Below, piece by piece: positions 1 to 7,086 of a DNA stretch of 19,919 nucleotides. The position numbers and the translations under genes are program-made. Origin of the DNA: an uncultured Gammaproteobacteria bacterium (GTDB lineage Bacteria > Pseudomonadota > Gammaproteobacteria > Halothiobacillales > Halothiobacillaceae); contig CALKWL010000306.1 in assembly GCA_938004235.1 (NCBI GenBank), positions 1 to 19,919 on the forward strand, written 5' to 3'. Below the pieces are notes generated by a model that had not been told where the DNA came from, made no database searches, and worked only from the letters and a program-made list of their open reading frames with translations. Each line of letters opens with the position of its first letter. Position 1 is the stretch's first letter.

Positions 1-96
1 CAGCTCCAGCGTCCAGTGCAGCACGGGGTGCTCTGGGGTGACGGTGTAATCCAGGTACACATAGCGGCTGGTGTTCTTGGCGCGGCGTTTGCGCAT
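1..96 (-). CDS. N-terminal fragment of an unrecognised protein, cut by the window edge
   Basis: Thirty-two codons are visible on the minus strand, starting at the ATG at 96 and running off the left edge without a stop. The start is supported by a GAGGG ribosome-binding site seven bases upstream. The protein begins with a basic stretch (MRKRRAKNTSRYVYLDYTVT) followed by PEHPVLHWTLEL. An in-frame upstream ATG is not available; another ATG at 110 is in a different frame and gives a less protein-like translation. I do not recognise the family, and no membrane segment or signal peptide is visible in this part. Confidence 0.5.
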   Translation of the reverse strand, partial: MRKRRAKNTSRYVYLDYTVTPEHPVLHWTLEL

Positions 97-374
97 GGGT
101 TTGCCCTCATGATATTGACCTGATGAGGGTATTTTACGACGGGTATACGACAGAAGGTGTCGCTTCGTTTGAAAACGAAAACTCGTTAGACCTGGTGTGC
201 GCAAACGGCGTGGTGGCGCGGTTTCAGGGTGTTTTTGGGTGATGTGAAATACATGCGATGGAAGCCACTTCAGGCAAGCGAAGCTGCAAAAACAAACAAC
301 CCGCGACGGCCTTGGCGATGCGCGGGTTGATATACAATGCGCTGTAATTAAGTCATTTTGTGGGGAGCAGTAAC
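97..374. other. Intergenic region between divergent genes, with one hairpin
   Basis: This stretch holds the divergent 5' regions of the partial gene to the left and the DinJ/YafQ pair to the right. A perfect 8-bp inverted repeat (AACCCGCG at 298-305, CGCGGGTT at 321-328) is followed, in the minus direction, by a T-rich run, so it resembles an intrinsic terminator read leftward, although no minus-strand gene lies just upstream of it. An imperfect palindrome TTGATATACAA at 327-337 lies about 40 bases before the antitoxin start and could be part of its promoter or operator. I see no other gene here. Confidence 0.35.
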
Positions 375-653
375 ATGGCATCGACTTCCATGATTCATGT
401 TCGCGTGGATGAGAAGATCAAGACCGAGGCGGCCGAAACACTGGCACCCATGGGGCTTACGCTGTCCGATGCGGTTCGCGTGTTTCTCACAAGGGTCGTA
501 GCCGACAAGGCGTTACCTTTCGCGATTAAGGTGCCTAACGCGGCCAGTCGCTTGGCCATTGCAGAGGCCGACGACATCATCAACGCGCGACGCGCTCGTT
601 TTGCTGCGGCTGAAGATCTGCTTGATGACCTCGAAAAGAGCAGCCGCCAGTAA
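375..653 (+). CDS. dinJ: RelB/DinJ-family antitoxin
   Basis: This is the labile antitoxin of a type II TA pair, expected to bind both the toxin encoded next to it and its own promoter. The 92-residue protein has the DinJ/RelB layout: an N-terminal ribbon-helix-helix part (IHVRVDEKIKTEAAETLAPM, then GLTLSDAVRVFLTRVV), then an alpha-helical, acidic tail that would wrap the toxin. I chose the ATG at 375 because GGGGAG lies seven bases upstream; a GTG at 360 is in frame but lacks a good binding site. The gene overlaps the toxin gene by 29 bases. The size matches E. coli DinJ (86 residues). Confidence 0.88.
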   Translation: MASTSMIHVRVDEKIKTEAAETLAPMGLTLSDAVRVFLTRVVADKALPFAIKVPNAASRLAIAEADDIINARRARFAAAEDLLDDLEKSSRQ

Positions 654-954
654 GCGGGCAAGCTTGCCACGGGCGACAGACTACACGCGAGAGTTCCTCA
701 AGGACTGGCAACGCCTATCGCACTCGGGTCGGTATGACATGAACCGTCTCAAAGAGGCGATGATGCTTCTTGTAGCGAACGATGCACCGCTCCCGCCTGA
801 ATGGTTGGATCACATGCTCAACGGCGAGTGGGCGGGGCATCGGGAATGCCACATTGGCGGTGATTTTTTGCTGATTTACAGACTCGACGAAAGTGGAAAA
901 CACGGCATGGTCGTGTTTGTGCGAGCCGGCACGCACGCCGAATTGTTCAGCTAG
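625..954 (+). CDS. yafQ: YafQ-family mRNA interferase toxin
   Basis: This is a RelE-superfamily ribosome-dependent endoribonuclease of the YafQ type, paired with the antitoxin it overlaps. From the ATG at 625 the protein is 109 residues. It carries the YafQ core: DMNRLKEAMMLLV, LPPEWLDHMLNGEWAGHREC, HIGGDFLLIYR and the terminal GTHAELF. Catalytic positions known from E. coli YafQ are present as H63, H76, D80, H104 and F108; the tryptophan that follows the aspartate in E. coli is replaced by F81. The first 15 or so residues are basic and serine/alanine rich, longer than in E. coli (92 residues), and the ribosome-binding site is weak. Translation is therefore probably coupled to the antitoxin, and the exact start is less certain than the family. 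Confidence 0.88.
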   Translation: MTSKRAAASKRASLPRATDYTREFLKDWQRLSHSGRYDMNRLKEAMMLLVANDAPLPPEWLDHMLNGEWAGHRECHIGGDFLLIYRLDESGKHGMVVFVRAGTHAELFS

Positions 955-957
955 CCT

Positions 958-981
958 ATCGGCGCGAGACGCGCCTCCTAC
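958..981 (-). repeat. Single REP sequence (GTAGGAG family)
   Basis: On the minus strand it reads head GTAGGAG, then a GGCGCG/CGCGCC hairpin with a TCT loop, then GAT. The same head plus short GC-rich palindrome occurs at 6419-6482 and 10262-10335. It sits between the converging ends of yafQ and btuB, a typical place for REP elements. Confidence 0.7.
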
Positions 982-995
982 ACATTCACAACGCA

Positions 996-2816
996 TCAAA
1001 GCCCATAACGCAAGGTCAGATAAAACGCGCGTCCGCTCTGGTTGTAGAGGTAGGCGGTTTCATAGTCCTTGTCGAACAGGTTGGCGATGCGTGCTTGCAT
1101 GCGCCATTCGGGGGTGATGAGGTATTCGCCGCGCAGATCGACGGTGGTGTAGCCGCCCATGCGCTGGGTGTTGGCGACATCTTCGTAACGCCCGCTGGCG
1201 GCGTTGACGGTCGCGCCGAGGCGGAGTGCACCTAGGTTTTGATCGGCATCCAGTCGCAGCACGTTTTGTGCGCGGCGCGGCAATAGCTTGCCGTCGTTGC
1301 TGCCGCCGACCTGCACCGGGTCAAGCCAGGTGTAGCTGGCGCGCAGGTCGAGTTCGTCCACACGGGTGGACAGGCTGGCTTCCAGGCCACGAATGCGCGC
1401 TTCATTCAGGTTGGAGGGCAGGTAGGTTCCGTTCGCTTGGCGGGCGGTGACGATCAGGTTGTCGATGTCGTTCTGGAACAGGCGCGTTTGCCAGTTGACG
1501 CCGCTGATGCGCCCGTCGAGTCCGATTTCATACGAGGTGGATTCTTCCGGCTTGAGGTCGGCATTGCCGAAGCCGGGGTAGTAGAGCTGGTTGAAGCTGG
1601 GTGCCTTGAAGGCCGTTCCTGCCAGCGCGCTCAGGCGCAGTTCCGGCGCGAAACGGTAGCCCGCGCCTGCCGTCCAGGTGTTGTGGACGCCGAATTGCTG
1701 GTTGTCGTCGTGGCGGGCAGACACCTGGGTGTCGAAGCTGCCGAAACGCCCGAGGTATTCGGCGAACAGGCCGGTGTTGTCGCGGCTGTCTACCGTGAAG
1801 GCTGTGCTGCTGTCCACTTGATCCTTGAGATAGTCGGCACCGAGGGTCAGGCTTTGCGTGCTCGTCAGTGCGTAGCTGGCGAGCAGCGAAGCGTTGTCGC
1901 GGGTGGTGTTAAAGCGGGTTTTGAACGTGCCGTTGAGGAAGTTGTCGGCCTCGTCGCGGCTTTGTCCGACATTAAATAGCAGGCTCAGGGTGTCCAGCGG
2001 TTTGGCATTGAGTGACGCGCCGAAGACTTCCTGGCGGGTTTCGGCTTCATTCACAAAGCTGCCGTCAAAGTCGTTTTTGCCATCGACACGCAGCCAGTTC
2101 ACGCCCGCTTCGCCCCAATCGCCGAGTTTCGCCCCGGCGCGCAACGAGCCGGAGGTGTTGCGGTAGCCGTCCTTGTCGCCCTCATACGGTTGAAACATGG
2201 ACGAGCCTTCATAGGCGTTGAAGCCGTCGCTGCGGCTGTAGGCCAGTTCGCCCGAGCCCCAGAATTGACCGTTGCCGCCGGAAAAGCCCGCCGAGCCGTC
2301 GAAGGTGCCGTAGCTGCCGCCGCCCAGTGTGGCGCGCGGGCTGAAACCGTTGCGCGTGCCCTTGCGGGTGAAAATCTGCACCACGCCGCCGATGGCTTCC
2401 GAGCCGTACAGGCTGGAGGCCGGGCCACGGGTGACTTCAATGCGCTCGATTTGCGCCAGCGGAATCTGTTCCCAGGCAAAGCTGCCGACCGTGGCGGAAC
2501 CCATGCGGATGCCGTCCACCAGCACCAGCACATGATCGGAATTCGAGCCGCGCAGGAACATGGAGGTGACCTGCCCCATGCCGCCATTATTGGCAAAGCT
2601 CACGCCGGGCAGACCTTGCAGCAGGTCTTGCAGATCGCGCGCCTGGCTGCGTTCGATGTCGGCGCGGGTAATCAGGCTGGTGTCCACCAGGGTGTCGTTA
2701 AGGTTTTGCGCGGTGCGCGTGGCGGTGACGACAACATCATCCAGCGCGTCGGCGGCGAACAGGGACAAAGGAGCGAACACGGTGGAAAGCACCGTGCAAA
2801 GGGCGAGTTTTTTCAT
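996..2816 (-). CDS. btuB: TonB-dependent vitamin B12 receptor, BtuB-like
   Basis: This outer-membrane barrel imports cobalamin using TonB energy. The 606-residue product begins with a signal peptide (MKKLALCTVLSTVF..., likely cut after residue 21) and a TonB box, DDVVVTATRT at about 26-35. The plug domain follows (DLLQGLPGV, FLRGSNSDHVLVLVDG, IERIEVTRGPASSLYGSEAI), and then a 22-strand-type barrel ending in IANLFDKDYETAYLYNQSGR, very close to the end of E. coli BtuB. E. coli BtuB has 614 residues. A cobalamin riboswitch lies directly upstream, which supports the substrate. The MKK start at 2816 is chosen for its signal peptide, although the ribosome-binding site is poor. An in-frame ATG at 2855 would add 13 residues without improving it. 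The last residue is Leu instead of the usual Phe. Confidence 0.9.
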   Translation of the reverse strand: MKKLALCTVLSTVFAPLSLFAADALDDVVVTATRTAQNLNDTLVDTSLITRADIERSQARDLQDLLQGLPGVSFANNGGMGQVTSMFLRGSNSDHVLVLVDGIRMGSATVGSFAWEQIPLAQIERIEVTRGPASSLYGSEAIGGVVQIFTRKGTRNGFSPRATLGGGSYGTFDGSAGFSGGNGQFWGSGELAYSRSDGFNAYEGSSMFQPYEGDKDGYRNTSGSLRAGAKLGDWGEAGVNWLRVDGKNDFDGSFVNEAETRQEVFGASLNAKPLDTLSLLFNVGQSRDEADNFLNGTFKTRFNTTRDNASLLASYALTSTQSLTLGADYLKDQVDSSTAFTVDSRDNTGLFAEYLGRFGSFDTQVSARHDDNQQFGVHNTWTAGAGYRFAPELRLSALAGTAFKAPSFNQLYYPGFGNADLKPEESTSYEIGLDGRISGVNWQTRLFQNDIDNLIVTARQANGTYLPSNLNEARIRGLEASLSTRVDELDLRASYTWLDPVQVGGSNDGKLLPRRAQNVLRLDADQNLGALRLGATVNAASGRYEDVANTQRMGGYTTVDLRGEYLITPEWRMQARIANLFDKDYETAYLYNQSGRAFYLTLRYGL

Positions 2817-2870
2817 GTAGTAAAGACCAGAATCAAGAGACAAGCCCACCCGCATGTCTGGTGAAGAGAG

Positions 2871-3040
2871 CTTCAGGCCGGTCTCCGGGCTGGTGCATAA
2901 AGCGACATCACCTTCCCGTCCCGCATTGTGGGGGCAGTGGTTGCATGGATGCGCCGAAAAGCACTTACCGTTGCGGGGGCAGCACAGGTTTTGAACCTGT
3001 TTCCCGTTTAACCCGACATGACGAACATGGGGGCACCTGA
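2871..3040 (-). promoter_or_regulatory. Cobalamin (B12) riboswitch controlling btuB
   Basis: The minus-strand leader has the conserved cobalamin-riboswitch elements in order: GGTGCCC at the 5' side (near 3037), GGGAAACAGGTTCAAAACC, the core GCTGCCCCCGCAACGGTAAG (2983-2964), the AACCACTGCCCC segment, GGGAAGGTGATG, and finally the B12 box CAGCCCGGAGACCGGCCTG (around 2893-2875). Binding of adenosylcobalamin would repress btuB. The 55 bases to the start codon contain no clear terminator with a U tract, so control is more likely at translation, but I could not fold the RNA. Confidence 0.93.
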
Positions 3041-3079
3041 AACGCAAACGCCGCGAGCATGGCTGCGCGGCTTAAAAGC

Positions 3080-3108
3080 ATTATAAGCATTTTGTATGGC
3101 TTTGCATG
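3080..3108 (-). promoter_or_regulatory. Probable sigma70-type promoter of btuB
   Basis: A perfect minus-strand -10 hexamer TATAAT (plus positions 3080-3085) lies about 40 bases before the riboswitch. The -35 region, CATGCA around 3103-3108, is weak. The position fits a transcript that includes the whole riboswitch. Confidence 0.5.
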
Positions 3109-3131
3109 GGTAAGCTCAGAATGCAGCGTCC

Positions 3132-3157
3132 AAAAAAAGGCCGCCCGAAGGCGGCCC
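3132..3157 (-). terminator. Intrinsic terminator after the phytase-like gene
   Basis: Read on the minus strand, a perfect 7-bp stem (GGCCGCC / GGCGGCC, plus 3139-3145 and 3150-3156) with a four-base loop is followed by seven T residues. It lies about 30 bases after the stop of the 3186-5588 gene and before the btuB promoter. Confidence 0.93.
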
Positions 3158-3185
3158 GTATAAGGCGAGATTCAATGCCTAGGCA

Positions 3186-5588
3186 TTACTTGACGATCTT
3201 GCCCAGGTTGATGAGCTGGGTTTCTCCGTTGCCGCCATCCAGTCCGTCGTTGTCGGTGACGATATAAACATCGCCGTTCGGCAGGATAGCGGAGCCTTCG
3301 ACTTTCTCGATGACGCTGCCGCCCGGAGCCCTCAGATCGGCCATCAGATCGCGCACCAGAGTCTTGCTGACGGTTGAGCCAGCGGCAACGCCGTTGAGGT
3401 CGATCTTGTAGAGCTTCTTGATGCGGGCATCCGGGCCGGCCATGTTGTCGCGCTCAACGACCAGGAACTGGTTGTTGGGCAGAGCAGTGATGTCAGACAT
3501 CCCGACCCAGCCGCCATTCGGCGAAGCCACGGCATCCAGCGGGTAGAACACGAACGACCAAGTCTTGGCGTTCAGATCGTAAATGCCCAGACGCGGATTG
3601 GCTTCCTTGTTCCATGCGCGCTGGAAGGCGACCACCAGCTTGCCGTTGGACTCGGCCACGCCCTCGAAGCCGAAGCGCAGTTGCACGGCGTTGAGTTCGG
3701 TGGGCAGCTGGATGACTTGTTGAATCACACCAGCGGCATCGGTTTTGACGATGATGTTGGGCTTGGTTACAGGGTATTTTTTGTCACCGACGGTTCCCGC
3801 GCCCTCAGAGGCTAGCCAGAAGCCGCCGTCGCCAGCCACAGCGATGCCTTCAGGATCAAGGTTGACACTGCCGTCCGCGTTAATCATGGCCTTGAGATCA
3901 GTTTGATCGAAAGCATTGGCGTCTTTTTCAGCGGGCAGGCTTGCGGCCAGAGATGCAAGTACGCCCTTGCTGTCCTTGATGGCGATTTCACTCTTGATTT
4001 GTGCTGGAGTCTTGGCAGGATCAATTACAAAGATGCGGTTGGCAGCGAAAAAGCCATCTTCAACAGCGTAGAGCGATGAAGATGAAGCTGGGTATAAGAA
4101 TGTTCCTTTGTTATTTTCGCTGGCAAGGCCGGAGAGAGCCGCCCAAGGGATGGGGGTGCCGTCAGGACGCTGCACAGATTGCAAAGTTGGGTACTTGGCT
4201 TTGGCTTCCTGATACTGATAGATGTTGACTACGGAGCGCACCGCGTCTTCACGGCTGTCTTCCTCGCTGGCTGCAATTAGAAGATTGCGCGAAGGAATGG
4301 CCAACACGCCTTCCGGCCCCATGCCTGCGGGCAGAACCTGCTTGAAGGCGGGGGCGTTGGCTTTGCTCAGGTCGTACACGGCAACCACGCTTGAGCGCTC
4401 AGAGCAGACGAACAGGTAATCGGTAAAGCCTGCACTGGTGCTGCCAAAACGTCCAAAGGCGGCGTTTTCCGGCTCGTTGCCCTTGGCATCGGAACGTTTG
4501 TCGTTGTAATGACCGATCTGCGCCATCAAATGCTCCATGCTGTTGCCGGAGTCATAGGCCACACTTCCATCCTTGTTGAACAGGGTGAAGCCGCGGCTTC
4601 CGCCGTCCAGATCGCCTTCGTTGGCGGTGACAAACTGGGTCTTGGAGACCCAGGTCACGCCGTCCGGTTCGCGCAGGCGGTTATCCTGGTTGAAATACTG
4701 GGTGATGCGGTTGGGTTTTTCGTCCGCGATGTCGATCTGGCTCAGGTTGACACTGCCGGCGCTGAAGTGGTTAACGATATTTCCACTGGGGAGATCAACC
4801 AAAACAATGTGGTTGTTTTCTTGCAGTGTCACGACCGCGATATTGTCCTCGTTGATCGACACATACTCAGGCTCGGGGTCGGTCGGGTACAGGGTGGCAA
4901 TGCCGGTCAGACTAACATTGCGTGTTTTCCATGTATTGGGCGCGCCGACGATGTCCACGATGGTCAAGCTGCCGGCAGGAAGCTGGGGCAGGGCACCATC
5001 ATTCACGTCTTCGTCGCGTTCGTTTTCAATGGCAACGGCGGCATATTTGCCGTCCTTGCTCACCGAAACAGAGTCCGGCTGGCCAGGAAGCGCGATCTCA
5101 GCAATTGTCGTCTGGGTGGTGATGTCAACAACGAGCAATTTTCCGGAGGGGTTGGTGTAGCTTTCGGATGTGTTGACAGCGACTAGGATATTCCCACCCA
5201 CGACGGCTACTGAGGTCGGTTCGCCGCCGACATCGAGACGTCCCTTGGCTTTGGGGGCGCTTGGTGTGGTGATATCGATGAATCCGATTTCGCCTTTCGG
5301 GCTGTTGGAGTAAATCAGGGTCGCGCCGTCGTTGCTGACGGTGACAATCTCGGCTGCGGTGGTGTCATCTCCTTCTTCACACGATGAACCAACTTGCGAA
5401 CATACGGGGAAAACGGCCACGCGGTTGAAGTTCTTCTCGACAGGATTTAACAGCGGTGGTTGTACCCAGGCCGCTGTTGCGAGGGGCTTCGCATCAGAAG
5501 TCTGAATGTCACTGCCGCTGCATACTTGCGCTACGCTGACCAGCGCGAGGCTGATAGCAGCTGAAATCAATTTTTTGTTCATTGTCAC
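3186..5588 (-). CDS. Secreted two-domain protein: choice-of-anchor-I-like beta-propeller plus phytase-like esterase domain
   Basis: The 800-residue product starts with a signal peptide (MTMNKKLISAAISLALVSVA) and has no lipobox, so it is probably periplasmic or secreted. Residues about 55-460 look like a WD-type beta-propeller of the choice-of-anchor-I kind (DGATLIYSNSPKGEIGFID, GEPTSVAV, LPGQPDSVSVSKDGKYAAVA, GMGPEGVLAIPSRNLLIAAS). Residues about 480-795 match the family called esterase-like activity of phytase (LDPEGIAVAGDGGFWLASEG, FEGVAESNGKLVVAFQRAWN, NNQFLVVERDN, ILPNGDVYIVTDND). The true substrate is unknown; phosphate-ester hydrolysis is only suggested by the family name. I chose the GTG at 5588, seven bases after GGAG; the ATG at 5582 would have a 13-base spacing. 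It is transcribed alone and ends at a strong terminator. Confidence 0.82.
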   Translation of the reverse strand: MTMNKKLISAAISLALVSVAQVCSGSDIQTSDAKPLATAAWVQPPLLNPVEKNFNRVAVFPVCSQVGSSCEEGDDTTAAEIVTVSNDGATLIYSNSPKGEIGFIDITTPSAPKAKGRLDVGGEPTSVAVVGGNILVAVNTSESYTNPSGKLLVVDITTQTTIAEIALPGQPDSVSVSKDGKYAAVAIENERDEDVNDGALPQLPAGSLTIVDIVGAPNTWKTRNVSLTGIATLYPTDPEPEYVSINEDNIAVVTLQENNHIVLVDLPSGNIVNHFSAGSVNLSQIDIADEKPNRITQYFNQDNRLREPDGVTWVSKTQFVTANEGDLDGGSRGFTLFNKDGSVAYDSGNSMEHLMAQIGHYNDKRSDAKGNEPENAAFGRFGSTSAGFTDYLFVCSERSSVVAVYDLSKANAPAFKQVLPAGMGPEGVLAIPSRNLLIAASEEDSREDAVRSVVNIYQYQEAKAKYPTLQSVQRPDGTPIPWAALSGLASENNKGTFLYPASSSSLYAVEDGFFAANRIFVIDPAKTPAQIKSEIAIKDSKGVLASLAASLPAEKDANAFDQTDLKAMINADGSVNLDPEGIAVAGDGGFWLASEGAGTVGDKKYPVTKPNIIVKTDAAGVIQQVIQLPTELNAVQLRFGFEGVAESNGKLVVAFQRAWNKEANPRLGIYDLNAKTWSFVFYPLDAVASPNGGWVGMSDITALPNNQFLVVERDNMAGPDARIKKLYKIDLNGVAAGSTVSKTLVRDLMADLRAPGGSVIEKVEGSAILPNGDVYIVTDNDGLDGGNGETQLINLGKIVK

Positions 5589-5644
5589 GTTTTTTCTCCA
5601 GGCTTTTAGGTTTGGGCGTAAGCAGACCGCGATGGTGAGGGCGC

Positions 5645-5665
5645 ATTATGAAATGATGGTGACAC
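5645..5665 (-). promoter_or_regulatory. Possible promoter with a degenerate Pho-box-like repeat
   Basis: On the minus strand, GTGTCAC (5665-5659), four bases, then ATTTCAT (5654-5648) form two 7-mers spaced like the PhoB consensus CTGTCAT-N4-CTGTCAT, each matching five of seven positions. CATAAT at 5650-5645 could be the -10. This is 60 bases before the phytase-like gene, which makes phosphate control plausible but unproven. Confidence 0.25.
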
Positions 5666-5699
5666 TTTGCCCGTATTGACCTGGAGTGCTGATAACGTC

Positions 5700-6305
5700 C
5701 TATTTTGCGATTAAGCGCACCGGTAGCGGATATTTGGCAAACGCGGCAGCCACGGCAGCCTCGACACCGGAAGGTGCCAGATCCGAACCGATGTCAGTGG
5801 CAAAATCGCTGATGAGTCCGACCCACACGCGTTGCCTGCGTGCTTCGTCGGTGATGTCGATTCTGAGCGTGCCTTCCATATAGGTGCTAACGACACCTTG
5901 CGTGGGGTAGAGCGGCCATGCGCCATAAAACCCGGAGCGGTAGCCGTAATAACCCCGACCGAAGCCGTAGCCGATCATGGGGGTGAAATAAGGCGTGACT
6001 TGGGTGCGCTCGACCCACATGAGCTTGAAATTAACGGTAAGTTGCGCCGGGCCGTTGATCCTGCGCATGCCGCGCGCCTCCAGTTCACGCTGGGTGGCGG
6101 CCATCAGGCGTTGCGAGAGAATGCTCTGGTAGCCGTCGCTGTCGGTGTCCAGCGGGTGGGCGAAGCTAAAGGTTTTGTACTGGCCGAAGGGCGTGGACGG
6201 GCTGTAATCCACCCACACATCCGGGCCGGTGGCACAACCGCTGGCTGCGAGCACGGCGGCAGCCAGAAATATGGCAAGGAAACGTCGGAAGAGTGTGTAC
6301 ATCAT
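5700..6305 (-). CDS. DUF4136-family lipoprotein
   Basis: The 201-residue protein has a lipoprotein signal peptide (FLAIFLAAAVLAASGC) with the acylated cysteine at residue 24, so it should be anchored to a membrane on the periplasmic side. The mature part starts PDVWVDYSPSTPFGQYKTFSF, the typical opening of DUF4136 proteins. A Gly/Tyr-rich segment (IGYGFGRGYYGYRSGFYG) follows, then a final part, EGTLRIDITDEARRQRVWVG, that also fits this family. Its function is unknown. The ATG at 6305 follows GAGG by eight bases; a second ATG directly follows at 6302. It stands alone, with no clear terminator in the short gap before the phytase-like gene. Confidence 0.82.
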   Translation of the reverse strand: MMYTLFRRFLAIFLAAAVLAASGCATGPDVWVDYSPSTPFGQYKTFSFAHPLDTDSDGYQSILSQRLMAATQRELEARGMRRINGPAQLTVNFKLMWVERTQVTPYFTPMIGYGFGRGYYGYRSGFYGAWPLYPTQGVVSTYMEGTLRIDITDEARRQRVWVGLISDFATDIGSDLAPSGVEAAVAAAFAKYPLPVRLIAK

Positions 6306-6415
6306 GGTTTCAGCCTCGCGTCGTGTGGGCGTGGGATCAATTTAGCATGTGCAGGGAGTGAAGCGATAAGGTGCCGTGTTTCAGTGGGTTATTGAGCCGG
6401 CACGGATATATGTTG

Positions 6416-6485
6416 ACGGTAGGAGCGGGCTTGCCCGCGAAGCCTTCAACATGCGGTTTTTCGCGGGCAAGCCCGCTCCTACCGT
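6416..6485. repeat. REPIN: two GTAGGAG-family REPs in perfect inverted repeat
   Basis: A perfect 26-bp inverted repeat has arms at 6416-6441 and 6460-6485, separated by 18 bases. Each arm is a REP: GTAGGAG head, a GCGGGC/GCCCGC palindrome and GAA. The element lies between the end of mobA and the start of the lipoprotein gene. Such elements are mobilised in trans by RAYT (TnpA-REP) transposases. Confidence 0.9.
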
Positions 6486-6495
6486 TGTGTCATAT

Positions 6496-7086
6496 TTAAT
6501 TCAGGCCGAATTTGTAGCAAGGCAGATTGAGCGCATCCGGCGTATTGAAATTGGCCAGCGGCAAGTCGCCAAATTCGACCTGAATTGCGCCGTGTTCATC
6601 CAGCCAACGCCAAGCGGCGCAATGCCCCTGGTGCAGGCTGGCGGCCAGAGCGCCGCTGTAGTCGCGGTGCAACAGGCTCAATGTCGGGTAGGTGCGTGCG
6701 GTGGCGATGGCATAGGCGAGCGGCGGGCGGCTCGGTTCGGCCTGTGTCGCCTGAAGCAGTTTTGCGACCAGATTGTCGGGTAATTCGGGCATGTCGCAGG
6801 GCACGCAGATCACCCTCTCGGTGGCGGCATGGCTGAGTGCGGCGTGTATTCCGGCCAGAGGTCCCAGGCCTTCAAAGTCGGGAGCATCGCGGATGATGGG
6901 CAGGCCAAAGATGGCGTAACGTTCATGCGCGCGATTGGCGTTGATAAGGATGTGATCCACTTGCGGTGCGAGTGCGTCGATCAGATGCGCGATCAGTGGC
7001 CGACCTCGCCAGTCCAGCAGCCCCTTTTCCACGCCACCCATGCGGGTGCCGCGCCCGCCAGCGAGGATCACGGCGGTGATGGTCAT
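6496..7086 (-). CDS. mobA: Molybdenum cofactor guanylyltransferase
   Basis: MobA joins GMP from GTP to molybdopterin, giving the guanine dinucleotide cofactor that DMSO-reductase-family enzymes such as the NasA encoded upstream require. The 196-residue length equals that of E. coli MobA (194). The nucleotidyltransferase signature is LAGGRGTRMGG at residues 8-18 with K21 next to it. GPLAGI (75-80), PCDMPEL with D98, and the closing FNTPDAL are also typical. The start overlaps the ybiB stop by four bases (ATGA), so the two are translationally coupled. A longer open frame upstream exists only because it runs antisense-free through ybiB in another frame. Confidence 0.92.
   Translation of the reverse strand: MTITAVILAGGRGTRMGGVEKGLLDWRGRPLIAHLIDALAPQVDHILINANRAHERYAIFGLPIIRDAPDFEGLGPLAGIHAALSHAATERVICVPCDMPELPDNLVAKLLQATQAEPSRPPLAYAIATARTYPTLSLLHRDYSGALAASLHQGHCAAWRWLDEHGAIQVEFGDLPLANFNTPDALNLPCYKFGLN

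Noticed and set aside
559..624. Longer start for the YafQ-type toxin at 559
   Set aside because: It would overlap most of the antitoxin's C-terminus and adds sequence unlike YafQ; the ATG at 625 is better.
2817..3047. N-terminal extension of the btuB open frame by 77 codons
   Set aside because: It runs through the cobalamin riboswitch; the signal peptide begins at the Met at 2816.
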